From positions 47,864 through 111,863 of the forward strand of contig VXCM01001397.1 of NCBI GenBank assembly GCA_014773175.1: 64,000 nucleotides of DNA. The letters run 5' to 3'. A program made the translations under genes and the position numbers. The DNA comes from Lucifuga dentata. Taxonomy: Eukaryota; Chordata; Actinopteri; Ophidiiformes; Bythitidae. The number at the start of each line of letters is the position of its first letter. The stretch's first letter is position 1. The notes beneath the pieces are model-generated. The model searched no databases. It worked only from the letters and a program-made list of their open reading frames with translations, and was not told where the DNA came from. Below are positions 1 through 16,777 of this stretch, one piece after another.

Positions 1-605
1 TGGGGGAGTGAAGCTGGAAGGCTGAGGGTGGGGGTGAGTGATTAAGTTGAAAATTCCACAAATGCACTCCATAGCTTCCAGTAATGATTCAGTCATGTTT
101 AGTTGTGGTCAGTGAGGAGGCCATAGAAGTTATTTGACTTCATCTAGTTAATAATGAAGCCAATCGGGAACGGTGAGGTGTTATTGTCTGGGATTATTGG
201 AATAGGGTGTCCCTAATTTTTTACAATTGTTTCATTATCCATGTGCGTGTCACAGTCATGCGGAGCAATAGTTGGTTCTACCATTACAGTCATCAACATT
301 TCTAACCACTGGAAACATGGTGAGTTAGAGGCATCCTTTGACTTACTTCAAACATTTGGATGTTGGAGGGTAAAAAGCTGAAATCTTCCAGTGGTTGTAC
401 GTCCACATGCTTTTTGCACAAATTTGTGTCTTTTCTGTTTTGGACGCGCAGATGCAGTCATAAGTACCCATTCTGTATACCCTTAAAATTTTCAGTGGAG
501 TTGTTAATATCCCTGAGGGTAATCAGTGGTCTAGCTGGCTGATCATTCCTGAGATCATACATGTGACTTTCCTGTGCTGCTTTGTGTATGTGTATCCTCT
601 TGCAG

Positions 606-3600
606 GTTCATGAACCATATGAAGCACCACCTCGAGTTGGAGAAGCAGAATAGTGAGAGCTGGGAAAGTCACACCACGTGCCAGCATTGCTACCGGCAGT
701 ACATGACTCCTTTCCAGCTGCAGTGCCACATTGAGAGTGCTCACAGCCCCATTGAATCTTCAAGTATAACATAATAGTTTACCCAGCTGAATCTGACGTG
801 GCAGTTTTTGTCATGCGGTGAGCTTCCATTCTTAATTTTCCTTTCCTTTCCACCCTCAGCCAATTGCAAGATATGTGAATTAGCATTTGAGTCAGAGCAG
901 GTGCTGTTGGAGCACATGAAGAACAACCACAAGCCTGGAGAAATGCCCTACATCTGCCAGGTCAGGCACTGTCTGTGAGTTGTGATCTGTGTGGTTGTCA
1001 AAGAAAACGGGATTCAATGTAACTTTTTTTTTTGTTTGTTTCAACTGATTCCACAGGTGTGCAACTACAGGTCCTCTTTCTTCTCGGATGTGGAGACCCA
1101 TTTCCGAAGCATCCATGAAAACACTAAAGACCTGCTCTGTCCGTTCTGTCTCAGAGTTATTAGAAGTGGTCATGTGTTTATGCAGCATTACATGAAACAT
1201 CAGGTATGATTGATGTTGGTATGAAAGCGGGTGTATTTGAGGTGTAGCGGGCCTTTCCAAAATTATCAGTTCATATGTGCTGTAGACTTGGTGTCATGAT
1301 TGGCCCAGAGTAATGTGTTTTTAAGACACTATTGATGCCGTATTGTCTTAAGATAGTAATATAATTGCAAGAGTTGGAACTCACTTGTGTGTTGCACTAT
1401 TAGCTGCAACTCTAGCTTGGATTGATTTGACTGTCTACTGAGCACCTTACTGTAATACATAACAGGCTGACAGTGAAACCTGCTTCTCTTCACCTGCCTG
1501 AAAGGAGCAATAAACATGGTAGAGAGGAACCATGTAAAATTAATTGCTGTTCTATTTATAACCACAGAACAGGTCAATTTCATACTCATATTCTTTCAGT
1601 GAAACTGAAACCAAATGAAACATCTCAACAATTAGTCTGTAGCCACACCAGTTAATAATATTTTGGGGGGCTTTTTTTTTTTTCTTTTTTTTTATATTTG
1701 TATTTTCCACACTTTTTTTACATTTTCAGAGAAAAGGAATCCATCGATGTGGAAAATGCAGACTGAATTTCCTCAGCTACAAGGAGAAAGTGGAGCATCG
1801 GTCTCATGGCCACAAGACATTCAGAAAGCCTCTCGCCCTGGAGGGCCTTCCCCCAGGAACAAAGGTCTGACCCTGTCCTCACAACATCAGCATGATGTTC
1901 ATTGTAGACTTTATATTTTAACTATTCCAACGATAGTTAAAATGAAATTTAACATCAGTTCATTGCATTTTCTCTTCACCTTTCCAGGTGACAATTCGAG
2001 CGTCCCTCACAGGAAAGATCCCCTCATTGCCAAACTCAGTTGATCGATCTGGTTTTACCGTCACTCCAGACATACCGAGTTTCAGTCAGCAAACCAAAAC
2101 TCAGATTAGTGCATCCAAGTCTAAATCAAACAACTCTGGAGTGGGAAAAGCCAAGCTGCCTCAGAACAAGAAGCAAGAGGCTCGCACCGCCAAGTACAAC
2201 ATGGCACTCAGGAATCTCAGGTTAACAGCTATTTTATACAGAACAGTATGACCATACAGCAATAACTGATTTGATTTTTATGGAAAACTTGGCAGGATGT
2301 TTTGTCGTTCCTCAGTAGTCAGCAATTCTAACTCTCCAATTAAATGTGTCTTATAATTACATTTTGTCACTTTTAAGATGGTGACTGTATCTCTTAGATT
2401 TTTTAATAAACACCTTTGTCAGATTTTGCTTCCCATTAATGATCAGTCAAAACCAGCTAAGTTTAGGATCCTCAAACAATAAATAACTATAATCCCTGGC
2501 ATCTGCCATAGCCGCTGTCCCGCTTTGGGCCCCTGAAGCATTCAGGATCCCTCCCCCACCACTGCCAGTATAGAACCCCAACTCTTGGGTATTCATGAAA
2601 GGCTGGGAGTAAACTAATTAATAGCAGTTATTAAAGCCTACCAATGCACAAAGTAGCTGATTGTGTTTTAAATTAAATTTCCAGAAACTCATCTTCATTA
2701 GGCTGGCTAAAAATAATCTATTGTGTAACATAAATCAGAATTTCTTTATTCAAGTAATGAGTGTGATGTTTGGCTAATGAGGTTCAGTTGTCAGAAAATC
2801 ACTAATCTGGCTGTAGTCTCATGACATTGAGTGTTAGGGAGATTACAAACCATGAAAGGATGAGTTCAGATGAGGATAATGAACTCATGAAACGTACAGA
2901 CCTTTCAGCATACCAACTGCTGAAAATTAACAATGGTAACACAATATCAAACACCAACAACTGCAAGTTAGCTATAAACAATTTTCAAAAGGTTTGCACA
3001 ACCCCAGTTAAGCAACAAAAATAGTTTTTATATTCTGAAAACAAATTAAAATCATTACCCACTGCTGTATCCTTTAAGTTAACTTGTTTTAACATTTCAC
3101 TGTATGAGGGAATGAAAAACATGTTATGAACTCTTTCTCTCATTTCTTATTTTCAGAGTCGACACGGGATGTTACACGTGCATCGAGTGTGACACACAGA
3201 TTGACAACTTCTTCTCTCATTTCCCAATGATTGCAAATTGTGGTGCGTGCAAATATCGGACAAGTTGCAAAGTTTCTATTGGGAATCATATGATAAGGTC
3301 AGTAAAGATATTCATACTAAATCTGTATTTAATTGCTGTTCTGCGACAGTAAATTTTACAATTTAATTTTAGGCCTGGTGTATTTATTTGTGAAGTCTTG
3401 TGATTTTTTTCCCCTTTGTTAGGTTTCATAGTACCATCACCAAATACAGATTTTTGAAGATGGAAAATAGGAAAAATTCAGCCTCGTTAAAGTAAGTAAA
3501 CTTTATAAAATACTTCATGTCATACTTTACCTTAACTGCTTCAAATTTTAAGAGTAACTTAATCTTTTCTTATTTTCACAGGTTAACTTTGGTCTGTCTC

Positions 3601-5285
3601 AACTGTGAGCTTGTGGATGCATCAGGCGGTGACCAAATGAGCAAACATTTAACTGATAGACCAAATCATGTCTGCAGAATCATTCAGGAGAAAGGTATTG
3701 TTTTTTTTCCTATAGTCGCACCTGATCACAACTAGATTTTAGTATTTTCTCCAGTTTATTGAAAAGCTTATGTTTTGTTTTTGACCCAGCAGATGTCAAA
3801 GCCAAAGAACCAGTGTGAGTAGCCAGCACTCTCCTTATTACATCGTTACCTTCTTATCATTGATCTAAAAGTGAAACGACCCCAATTAATTGGCTCTGAG
3901 GTTCAACCTTCACTCACTTAGGTGGCTACTAACAAACACTCAATACTGCTTTTAGATGCTGAAATGTTAGAAATGTTTGAAATACTGTTGCCATCGTTTA
4001 GAGTATCATTCTACATGTGTCTAAAGGCTGCATCTGAAAATCCTATTCTTTCATACAGGCGTATTGTTATTGGACAGCCAGCAAATGTCATGTACTTCTT
4101 GACATCAACACCTGTTCAGATACCAAAGGAGATGGCCTTGAAACCAGTTGAAAGCGTCGCACCTGGAGGTGTTACTACAGTTGACCAAACAAAAGCACCA
4201 GGGCCAATGCTTTCAGCGCATGATCAGGAAGGGGGGTCAAAAGAAATGGTTGTCATGGAAAGTTCTCCTGAAGCTGAGTCAAAGCAGTTATCACCCAGTG
4301 TGTCGTCTTCCTGTACGGTGGATGAGACTCCGGGTAACTTGGTGAGCCTTGAGGTCCAAAAGCAGGTCAGTGCACAACCACTGTCTCACTAGCCATCCCA
4401 GAGCACGTGTCAGGGGAGCTGCATCTTTCAGAGTAAACCTGTACAGCCACTGAGTAATGCACATCAGACCAGAGACATGTGAAAAGTAGCAGATAACACA
4501 ATTCATGACAGTTTTGCTTGGCTGCTAGTATTTGCTACAATCCCCTCAAGATTCATGTGTTGGCTACATATTTCAGTTGGAGAGAACATTTTCCATGTGT
4601 TCTGTTGATCTTCTGTTGATTAAAATATCAGTGTATGTGAAATATGTATTTATAAATAAAAATATACCACCACCAGACAATCCTTACGTGTCCTAAAAAG
4701 TATATGTTAAAAGAATCTGCACAAATAAACTTAAAATGTCAGACACTAATAAGTTTCACCATGCCAGATTCCAGACCAGACTGTCAGTTCTCCATGTCAG
4801 GATTTGACCACATTCTGCATTTCTTGGCAATTTTTAAACGAAGATTGTATATCAGATTTTCTTCAATACGTATACATGTATTAAAACTGTTACCTTTATC
4901 ACAGATGTTCACATTACCTTGGACATAACCAGCACACCTCTTCAAGCTTACAAGATGTTAACCAATTTTTACATCCTGAGTGCTGATTAGTTTCATTTTA
5001 TGGTGCATTTATGGAAAAGGGTAGCCCTGAGGGTATTTTTATATAATGGTTTTTGTTTTGTTTTTTTCTCATGTGGCTTAATATCTCACATTTGTGATTT
5101 CATAGGTAAGTAAATGGGTTTTTACGTGTATACTTGTGTAGAATAAGCCTTTAGTGCATCTGACTATGATGCCACCATATATGTACTATCTCCCTGAGTC
5201 TGAATACATTCCCAGAAAAATATAATGTTCTCTTGGATCTTTTCAGGATGTGCTCTCCAGAAATATGAACTGTGGAATCAGTTAA
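606..5285 (+). CDS. znf280d: ZNF280D-like C2H2 zinc-finger protein (3' part, 5' end outside window)
   Basis: Exons that join in phase: 606-763, 860-960, 1057-1203, 1730-1864, 1988-2220, 3157-3297, 3423-3491, 3582-3694, 3793-3814, then 4059-4365 spliced to 5247-5285. Reading through to a stop at 4390-4392 is the alternative. The exons encode serial C2H2/C2HC fingers with the ZNF280 spellings: [31 protein letters not shown], a finger beginning [32 protein letters not shown] Ser/Lys-rich linker follows, then a degenerate cysteine-rich pair (CIEC, CGAC) and CLNC. The family (suppressor-of-hairy-wing homologues) is nuclear and presumed DNA-binding; its targets are poorly known. The 22-bp exon is inferred because the frame would break without it. 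The C-terminal tail is much shorter than in the human protein as I recall it. Paralogue identity (280D rather than 280C) rests mainly on MNS1 lying next door. Confidence 0.85.
4059..4392 (+). CDS. znf280d: ZNF280D penultimate or last coding exon with alternative 3' ends
   Basis: The exon begins after an acceptor ending at 4058 and reads from [12 protein letters not shown] on. It has two possible fates. Using the donor at 4366 (AAGCAG then GTCAGT), it joins an acceptor ending at 5246 and gives a 12-residue tail, [12 protein letters not shown], stopping at 5283-5285. Reading through gives a stop at 4390-4392. AATAAA signals at 4655-4660 and 5305-5310 would serve the two forms. The encoded segment is low-complexity, Ser/Glu/Pro-rich, with no zinc-binding pattern. 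Confidence 0.6.
4655..4660 (+). terminator. Proximal polyadenylation signal of znf280d
   Basis: AATAAA about 265 bases after the read-through stop at 4392. It would end the unspliced short form. A second AATAAA at 5305-5310 lies 20 bases after the spliced stop. Confidence 0.4.
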
Positions 5286-5304
5286 TTTTTCTGTTTGGTA
5301 TGTA

Positions 5305-5310
5305 AATAAA
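5305..5310 (+). terminator. Distal polyadenylation signal of znf280d
   Basis: AATAAA shortly after the TAA at 5283-5285 of the spliced terminal exon. It sits in T-rich sequence typical of a cleavage region. Confidence 0.45.
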
Positions 5311-6432
5311 TCTTTAATACAAGAGGTTTGAGTATTTGTGTAGTTTTGTTCAGTAAAAAGCCGTCTCTTTTTTCTCAGCTCAGAAAGTTGAAATTACGAC
5401 TTGAAGGTTACTGCAGTATATTTGCATTTTCGTGGTAGAAAGTCAGAACATCCAAGTAGGAAATTTGCGAATTGAAAGCTTTTAGAGATGAGTTAAGCAA
5501 TTTGACCGATATTTTTGATATCAGCATCGATCTGATTTGGTGATGCATTCTGTGAAGTCACGAGAACACCTGTTTGGGAATATAAATCTTAAATATAAAG
5601 CTGTATCACGTCTGATACTTCCCAAAAAATTGTGTAGTTATTAGACTTACACACAGTGGCTTATACTGTATCTTTTTCATGAAAATCTATAAACTACTGC
5701 ACGTATACTTGTGGAGTTCAACTTTTAATGGAAGTCTGACATGATGTTTGATAAAAGGCTTCATGAATTTGTGGATATAAAATTTTGAGTGGACTAACGT
5801 AAAGCTAAACATGCAAAGAGCCAAACTACCATCTACCTCTGCTGCCAAAAAGGGGCAGCTACAGGGCAGTGATCCTTTTAATCCACGTTGGGGCGCTGTT
5901 GGCACTTTTCTACCGGGATCCCTTTCCCAAGACCATCTTAATGCTACGTTCACTGTGAAATCCAACGTGCAGAGGTTCTTAAGAGGTATTTCCGAAAAGC
6001 ATCGTAATTTAAGACACGATATACGATCCCTTCCGACTTGTTGATGGGTAAGAATGTAGGCCTATTCAGAAGTGACCTGTACTGGAACAAGATTTCGTTC
6101 CAGTACAGGAACTGTACTGGAAAATCTTCAATAAAATTGAAAGAAAATCTTCAATAAAATTGTCGCACTCCTCAGTTGCTGTGTCTCTCTTTGCTGAATG
6201 ATTTGCATCTGGCACTCGATTCTCCTCTTCCCCCTCTCAATCACGCCATGTGTTATTTCTTGGACAGAAATAATTTTCAGCATAGCAGTGAAGCAGAAGT
6301 TTCCCAGCGGCAATTACGACTTCTTTAAAGCGATACTCCCGACAGCACTCAAATGCAGCATAACTTCCCACGTTTGCCCAACATCACCTGACCTCAGTTT
6401 GAATTCTTATTGGCTTACGCACAAACCGCGGC
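5311..6432. other. Intergenic gap between znf280d and mns1
   Basis: No exon with family similarity was seen. An open frame at 5811-6044 has no splice context or recognisable domain. Three local structures stand out: a 13-bp perfect inverted repeat at 6076-6109, a third partial copy of it at 6111-6122, and a 23-bp tandem repeat just after. Confidence 0.6.
6076..6162. repeat. Hairpin plus tandem repeat cluster
   Basis: CCTGTACTGGAAC (6076-6088) is perfectly inverted as GTTCCAGTACAGG (6097-6109) around an 8-base loop. Another ACTGTACTGGAA follows at 6111-6122. Next come two direct copies of AAAATCTTCAATAAAATTG at 6121-6139 and 6144-6162 (23-bp period). Confidence 0.85.
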
Positions 6433-6446
6433 GTTCCCAGGACAAC
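6409..6446 (+). promoter_or_regulatory. mns1 promoter elements: inverted CCAAT box and X-box-like RFX site
   Basis: ATTGG (inverted CCAAT) lies at 6409-6413. GTTCCCAGGACAAC at 6433-6446 matches the palindromic X-box GTTGCCATGGCAAC at 11 of 14 positions and keeps both GTT and CAAC ends. X-boxes bind RFX factors at ciliary and flagellar genes, and MNS1 is such a gene. The mns1 ATG is 276 bases downstream. An acceptor-like CAG ending about 6676 suggests a small 5' UTR intron. Confidence 0.5.
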
Positions 6447-6721
6447 AAGACGCGAAACGACGGAAGGAAGACGGCAAAACCTTCAGGTTTTCATTCAGTA
6501 ATAGCAAAGTTATTTATGAATAGGATAATTAAGAAACATAGCAAAGGAATAGCAGAATAGACATTGCAAGTTTGTGCGGTTAGGCTAACGTTAGAGTTAA
6601 TTTGAGCGGTATAAACAGAGCATTGAGGTCTGAGTTAGCACTATGTGTTGTCGCGTTGTGTTTACGTGTCTTTCCAGGCTTGGCTGAATCGGAGGCAGAA
6701 GTGGACGTACAGTAACCAAGC

Positions 6722-9700
6722 ATGATATCCCGGCGTTACACTGCAGAGGAGCACAGGCAGCAGGAGGCCCAGCGGGTGGACAAAGAGAGGAAGATGCAAG
6801 CCATTCTGCAGGAGCAGNACAGGCAGCAGGAGGCCCAGCGGGTGGACAAAGAGAGGAAGATGCAAGCCATTCTGCAGGAGCAGGAGAACTCTGACAGGAG
6901 GAGACACCTGCGGCAGGTAGAGGCGGAGCTGAGGGAAAGAGAGTTGGAGACCTATCTCCTCAAGGTAGGTTNAAAAAAAAAAAAAAAAAAAACAGGCAAT
7001 AACTTACCTAGACGACGTCTTCCAAATTTATGTTAACGTTCCCATAAGGGTTCAAAGTATTAAATGTTCCCTTCCGTTTCCGTCTCGTTATTGGGCTCAC
7101 TAATTATTGTTGGGGCTGTTTTTCCTGGTTTCAGCTAGTCGTTCCTGTGAAATCACAATGCTACAGCTTACAGTGATATGTTAGACAACAGTGTGTGCTT
7201 ACAGCTTTGTGGTGAAGAGCCTTTCCTATTTCAACATGACAAGAGATCCGTAAAGGTTTGCCGAGTTTGGGGTGTAAGAACTTGATTGACCTGCACAGAT
7301 TCCTGACCTGAACCACAACCACACTGGAATGAACTGCAACAAAGACTAAAGTCAGGCCTTACAGCCCATCTACAGGGCCTGACCTCACTAATGCTCTTAT
7401 GGCTGAATGGAAGTAAATCCCTGTAGCCATGTTCTCAAACATATAAATGCACAAAGGGGACCAACTCCTTAAAAATGCCCTTGAGTTTGGAATGAGATAT
7501 TGAATAATGACACATGGATGTGATTTTTATTGTCATATACTACATTTAGCCATGTAGTGTATCTCTTGTCTTTCAATAAAACAGCATCGATGCGTTTCCT
7601 CCCTCCTTGCCTTATTGAAGCGTTGCTTTTTAAATAAAGATTTTGTCATTAATTCCTCATTAAGTTGTAGTCTATTGTAAAGGAAACCTTTAATGCCAAA
7701 TCATCTGTAAACATTTACATAGGTCTTCCTCATGCTAGTAATTCCTGCCCTTTTGTCTATTTTTTTGGAGCAGATGAAAGTTTTACTTGTGCGTGTAAGA
7801 TATTTATGTAGATGGAGAATTAAAAGCCATGTAATATTGGTGGGTGCCAAGCTGGTTGCTGTATTAAAAGTAATTTTAAAGCAATAAATACAATTTTTTA
7901 ATTTGATTCTTAACATTTAAGTAGCTAAGAGATTAATAAATTCTGCTCACACCGTGTCATGTATTATGCCTGAAAACTCTGATTTAAAACTGACTTGCAG
8001 GTAGAGGAGGAGAGAATAAGAAGGGAAAAGCAACTGGAACAAGAGGAGAGAATGGCCAAAGAGTTGTCTCGCATCAGTCATGAGAAGCAAAGAGATGAAA
8101 AAATGAGGCAGTATATTGTAAAGAACAGGTACTTACATCATTGTGTTGCTTTTGTGTAATATTTGACTGTTGTGATCTCCTCATCACGGTCATCACATAA
8201 AAATATATCTTTAAATATTTTCAGCTTAGAGATTCGGGAACTGGAATCAAAGCTGAAATCTGCATATGTAAATAAGGAACGAGCTGCACAGATTGCTGTA
8301 AAGGAAGCTATGAAGCTTGAGACCATGGTGAGCTTTGTTTTTCATTTTCAGTTGTAAACCATGGCTTTGGTATTAAAAAGAATCCCAGCTTAGGAGTGAG
8401 ATAGAATTTCTTCGATTGAGTAGCTCCTGGCCTCTGATCTCAACAACAATTACTGTACAATTTCTTCTTGTAGTCCAGCTTACAACTCATACATCTCTTC
8501 CCCTGACATTAGCGGGAGGAGGCAGATTTTGCTCATAAGATGAACAATGAACGTGTGCGAGCAGCTGACGAGCAGCAGAAACTGGAGCAGAAGCGGCACG
8601 AGGAGGTGGTGCAGTATCAGAGAGAGCTGGAGCAGCAACTTATGGAGAAGGAGCACAAAAGGCAACAGGCATACGAGGAGTTCCTCAAGGAGAAGCTCAT
8701 GGTGGATGAAATTGTTCGGAAGATTTACGAGGAGGATCAGATGTGAGCTGTTCATACTACATAATTGCACACACACACGTATTGTAATACTCATTAGAAC
8801 TAAAGGACAAATATATGAAGAGTTCAGTGCCAGTAAAGACTGAAATGGACATCTATACATCTAAGTTGTGTTGAGTCATATTGTTTATGAAAATGTTGCT
8901 TTCAGTTTATAGACAACAGCAGTAGTGGTGAAGTGGTAATGGTGGAACAGTGTCAGAAATAAATGCAGTGTGTCTTTTCTTGAAGGGAGAGACAGCTGAA
9001 ACTGGAAAAGGTCAGAGCCACTCAGAGGTACGTCGAAGAATACAAGAGACAGCAGGCTGAATGGAGACGCATGGAGCGAGAAAAGATGGAAGCTGAGAAC
9101 CGACGCATCGCCGAGTTTGCAAAGTACCAGCAACAGATGGAGGAGAGCAGAATGGCTAAAATCAAAGAGAGAGAACAAGCAAAAGAGCAGTTTTATAAAA
9201 TGGTTGAGACCGCATCTTTAATTCCCTCTCATACATTATTAATGACATATGTCTTTGTTTGCCAACAGTTTTTTTTTAAACCTCCTTTTTCTCCTCCTCT
9301 AGCTCTCTGAGAAGATGGAAGTGGAAAGGCAGCAGCGTGAAGAGATGGAGCAAGTCCGTGAGGAACTTTATCTGGAGGAACAAGAAGATGCTGCCAGGCA
9401 AAAAGAAATTGTAAGGATGATTTATTTACTGATTTATTTGTTTACTACCTCAGTTTTTTTAGTAACTAAACCACACTGCAGTAATATTTTCTTTCATCCT
9501 CTGAGTCAAAGTCCTTCCTTAGAAATGAAAGCTGACACTTTGTATTTTGGCAAATAATAGATATTTAATGAAGGTAACAGTTGAGGTGATACTAATGACA
9601 AAAATGATTATCTATTTTTTTTTTAAATGCTAGAAAGGTGATGCCAAGTTGAAATGATAATAAGTAATAATTGTCACCGTTTGAAATGATGCATACTGTA

Positions 9701-10871
9701 ATAAGTCATTATTTCTCTGCTTTGAACTCTGTACACATTGATCCACTGTCACCAACAGACAGAGCATCGAACAGCGTCTGCTCTGCACATCGCAATAAGA
9801 TGACAGTCTTGATAAAGTAACAGTTATTTTGACTGCACTGTTTAAGTTGCTCCAGTTGTTCCAGAGTGCTCTGAAGCTGCAATTTACAAATGCATAGAAC
9901 TGTCCACTTATTTTGAATATTGATCTAACAGGAGGAGATGGAGAAGAAAATCAGACTGAGGCTGATGCAGCAGCAGACCTTACAGGAGCAATTGGCTTTT
10001 AAAGAGATAAAGAGGCAGGCAGAGAAAGAGGAAGAGGACACTTTCCGTCAAATGATGATGGCTAAGTTTGCAGAGGACGATCGGGTGGAACAGATGAATG
10101 CCCAAAAACGACGTATGAAGCAATTTGAGCACAAACGTGAAGTGGAGAAACTCATTGAGGACAGGAGACGGCAGCGTGAGGCTGACATGGTATGAACACT
10201 CTCCAATCTCTGTGTATCATAAGATTCTCTATGTCAAGAAAAAGTTGGCGTGGTTGTAGTTTTACTGATAGTACTGAGCAGTTAGATAGCAACAACCAAG
10301 TTCCGAGGTGGCATTTAATGTTTAATACTTCAGGACAAAGATTACATCATTATTGAAAGAATTCTGAGGACAAGAGTGGATGTTAAGAAGTTTCAGGTCT
10401 GGCTGAGAAACTCTTTGTTAGATGAACAGGGGATTTGTAAATGAAACCAATGATTTCATCTTCTTTTGACTGTAAGGTCAATTTTTTGTCAAAGATTTGC
10501 TGTGATTAATGACATTTGATCACTCTTTATAAGGAGCTGGAGGCTAAAGAAAGAGCGATGGAGCAGGAGAGGGAGGTGTTGCATAGACAAATTGTTGAAG
10601 AGGAGAGACAAAAACTCCTTAAACGTCATGCAACTAAACTCCTTGGATACTTACCTAAGGTATGAGGCAGCGCATCATTCATTACTCATTCTATAGAGGT
10701 TGATACTTTATGGTGTGGCTGCGTGTATGAGCGTCTGAGTGTCAGTGTCATTGTTTTCAGGGTTTGTTCCGTGAAGATGACCTAGAGCACTTTGACGAGG
10801 ACTTCAGAAGCAACTTTAAGAAACGACATGCAGATGGGCTCTTTGAAGAAGGCTGGGAAGGCAGCGATTAA
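6722..10871 (+). CDS. mns1: MNS1, meiosis-specific nuclear structural protein 1 (axonemal coiled coil)
   Basis: Coding exons: 6722-6964, 8001-8128, 8225-8327, 8513-8742, 8986-9202, 9303-9410, 9932-10189, 10534-10659, 10761-10871. All phases join, giving 507 codons plus stop. Removing the suspect 66-bp duplication in exon 1 leaves 485 residues, close to the 495 of human MNS1. The protein is an almost unbroken Glu/Lys/Arg/Gln-rich coiled coil. Family blocks include AYVNKERAAQIAVKEA, LMVDEIVRKIYEEDQM, MAKFAEDDRVEQMNAQ and KLLGYLP near the C-terminus. MNS1 is known in mammals as an inner-lumen axonemal doublet protein, needed for sperm flagella and motile cilia, that works with outer-arm docking factors. 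Intron 5 is only 100 bp, with a weak donor (ATG then GTTGAG). The start is chosen as the first ATG of the open exon. Confidence 0.93.
6753..6883 (+). repeat. 65-bp direct duplication around an N in mns1 exon 1 (probable assembly artefact)
   Basis: Bases 6753-6817 are repeated exactly at 6819-6883, separated by one N at 6818. The 66-base period keeps the frame and adds 22 residues, including a codon with the unknown base. Perfect identity, the single N and the family's usual length argue for two contig ends that overlapped but were not merged. Confidence 0.85.
7275..7450 (+). mobile_element. Decayed Tc1/mariner transposase fragment in mns1 intron 1
   Basis: The + strand text resembles the C-terminal part of fish Tc1-like transposases. 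GACCTGAACC stands where such elements encode the Asp-Leu-Asn start of the conserved block around the third catalytic acid. CTGACCTCACTAATGCTCTT follows at the expected spacing. Stops and frameshifts run throughout, so it cannot be functional. No terminal inverted repeats were identified. Confidence 0.5.
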
Positions 10872-10945
10872 TTTTTTTAAGTTACAATTCTCATACTAGA
10901 CCACTAGATGGCAGGTTCAGCTTAAGATGAATTAATGAAAGGTTT

Positions 10946-11018
10946 AATAAATGAATTCAAAAAACACAACACAATTATTAAGCTTTTTTGTGTTTTATTA
11001 GGAAATTGTTTTAATAAA
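10946..11018. terminator. Overlapping convergent 3' ends of mns1 and tex9
   Basis: The 380-bp gap between the mns1 stop (10871) and the tex9 stop (11252) holds AATAAA on the + strand at 10946-10951 and 11013-11018. It also holds AATAAA on the - strand (TTTATT at 10994-10999). If used as read, the two mRNAs would overlap tail to tail. Confidence 0.5.
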
Positions 11019-11251
11019 ACAGCATCCCAAAAAAAATCTGGGTCTTTCTGGTGGCTGAATGTGATAATCCATAATAGAATATATAAATTCAAACTTTGAT
11101 GTTTTAAGTTATAATGCAAATTAAACAAACTGTGAAACAGAGAATTGATTCTTGCACTTCAAACATACAGATGTTTAAATATTAATCTGTACACATAAAG
11201 CAAAGTTTACTTTTTTTATCAAAATAATTAAATGCTGAATCTCCCACAGTT

Positions 11252-16172
<4,921 letters not shown>

Positions 16173-16200
16173 TGTGATCCAGGGTGGAGAAGCAGGTCTG

Positions 16201-16213
16201 GTTGCATAGCAAC
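16201..16213. promoter_or_regulatory. X-box-like RFX site at the tex9 5' end
   Basis: GTTGCATAGCAAC is a perfect 5+5 palindrome with a 3-base centre. It begins 29 bases upstream of the tex9 ATG on the minus strand. It fits the RFX X-box, GTTGC(C) N RGCAAC. RFX binding is the usual driver of ciliary and spermatid genes. Confidence 0.55.
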
Positions 16214-16605
16214 ATCCTCAAATTGCGCGTACAGTACGGTGGCCATTTTAGGACATGAGAAGGTGAACCTGTTACGTTTTATCTTCTTTTTTTGAAATGT
16301 TGTTTTTTCGTATAACAAAGAGTGCTTTTACACTCGCATTTTTATGAAAATTTACACTTACAGTCACTGACACAACATTTCTTTTAATACATTGTTTTCA
16401 CATATCAGTACACCATATGTTTCTGGGGTCATTGTAATGTAATTTACTTATATTTAAATGTTTTGAAGGTAAGTCTAGCTAGCTTCAATCCACAGATGCA
16501 GCAAAATAATAATAGTTACAAGCAACACTTTGCAGGAATGAAACACGGCAGGCTAATTTACGTTGTCTATGTGGCATGTGAGTGTAATGCTCCAGTCAAA
16601 TTTGG

Positions 16606-16625
16606 AATAATAATAATAATAACAA

Positions 16626-16673
<48 letters not shown>

Positions 16674-16707
16674 CATTATTATCATTATTATTATTATTAT
16701 TATTAAC
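16606..16707. repeat. (ATT)n microsatellite
   Basis: Imperfect ATT/TTA trinucleotide repeats, with a few ATC interruptions and a short inverted AAT start. It lies between the tex9 and rfx7 promoters. Confidence 0.95.
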
Positions 16708-16777
16708 AATGTTTGTATCGTGACAATAATAGCGTCCATTCAATCCTGTCTTGTTTTTTATTGGGGGTTGTTAGTAG

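Noticed and set aside
251..329. Possible extra znf280d exon ending at a GTGAGT donor
   Set aside because: An acceptor-like CAG and donor exist, but the short segment encodes no finger residues and its phase cannot be tested without upstream exons.
2821..3024. Small open frame in a znf280d intron
   Set aside because: It lies between two in-phase zinc-finger exons and has no acceptor or donor in a matching phase.
5811..6044. 77-codon open frame between znf280d and mns1
   Set aside because: No recognisable domain, no splice context, and codon use looks random. It is probably chance.
6753..6883. Genuine heptad or coiled-coil repeat expansion in MNS1
   Set aside because: Exact nucleotide identity with an N at the junction, and a normal family length without it, fit an assembly artefact better.
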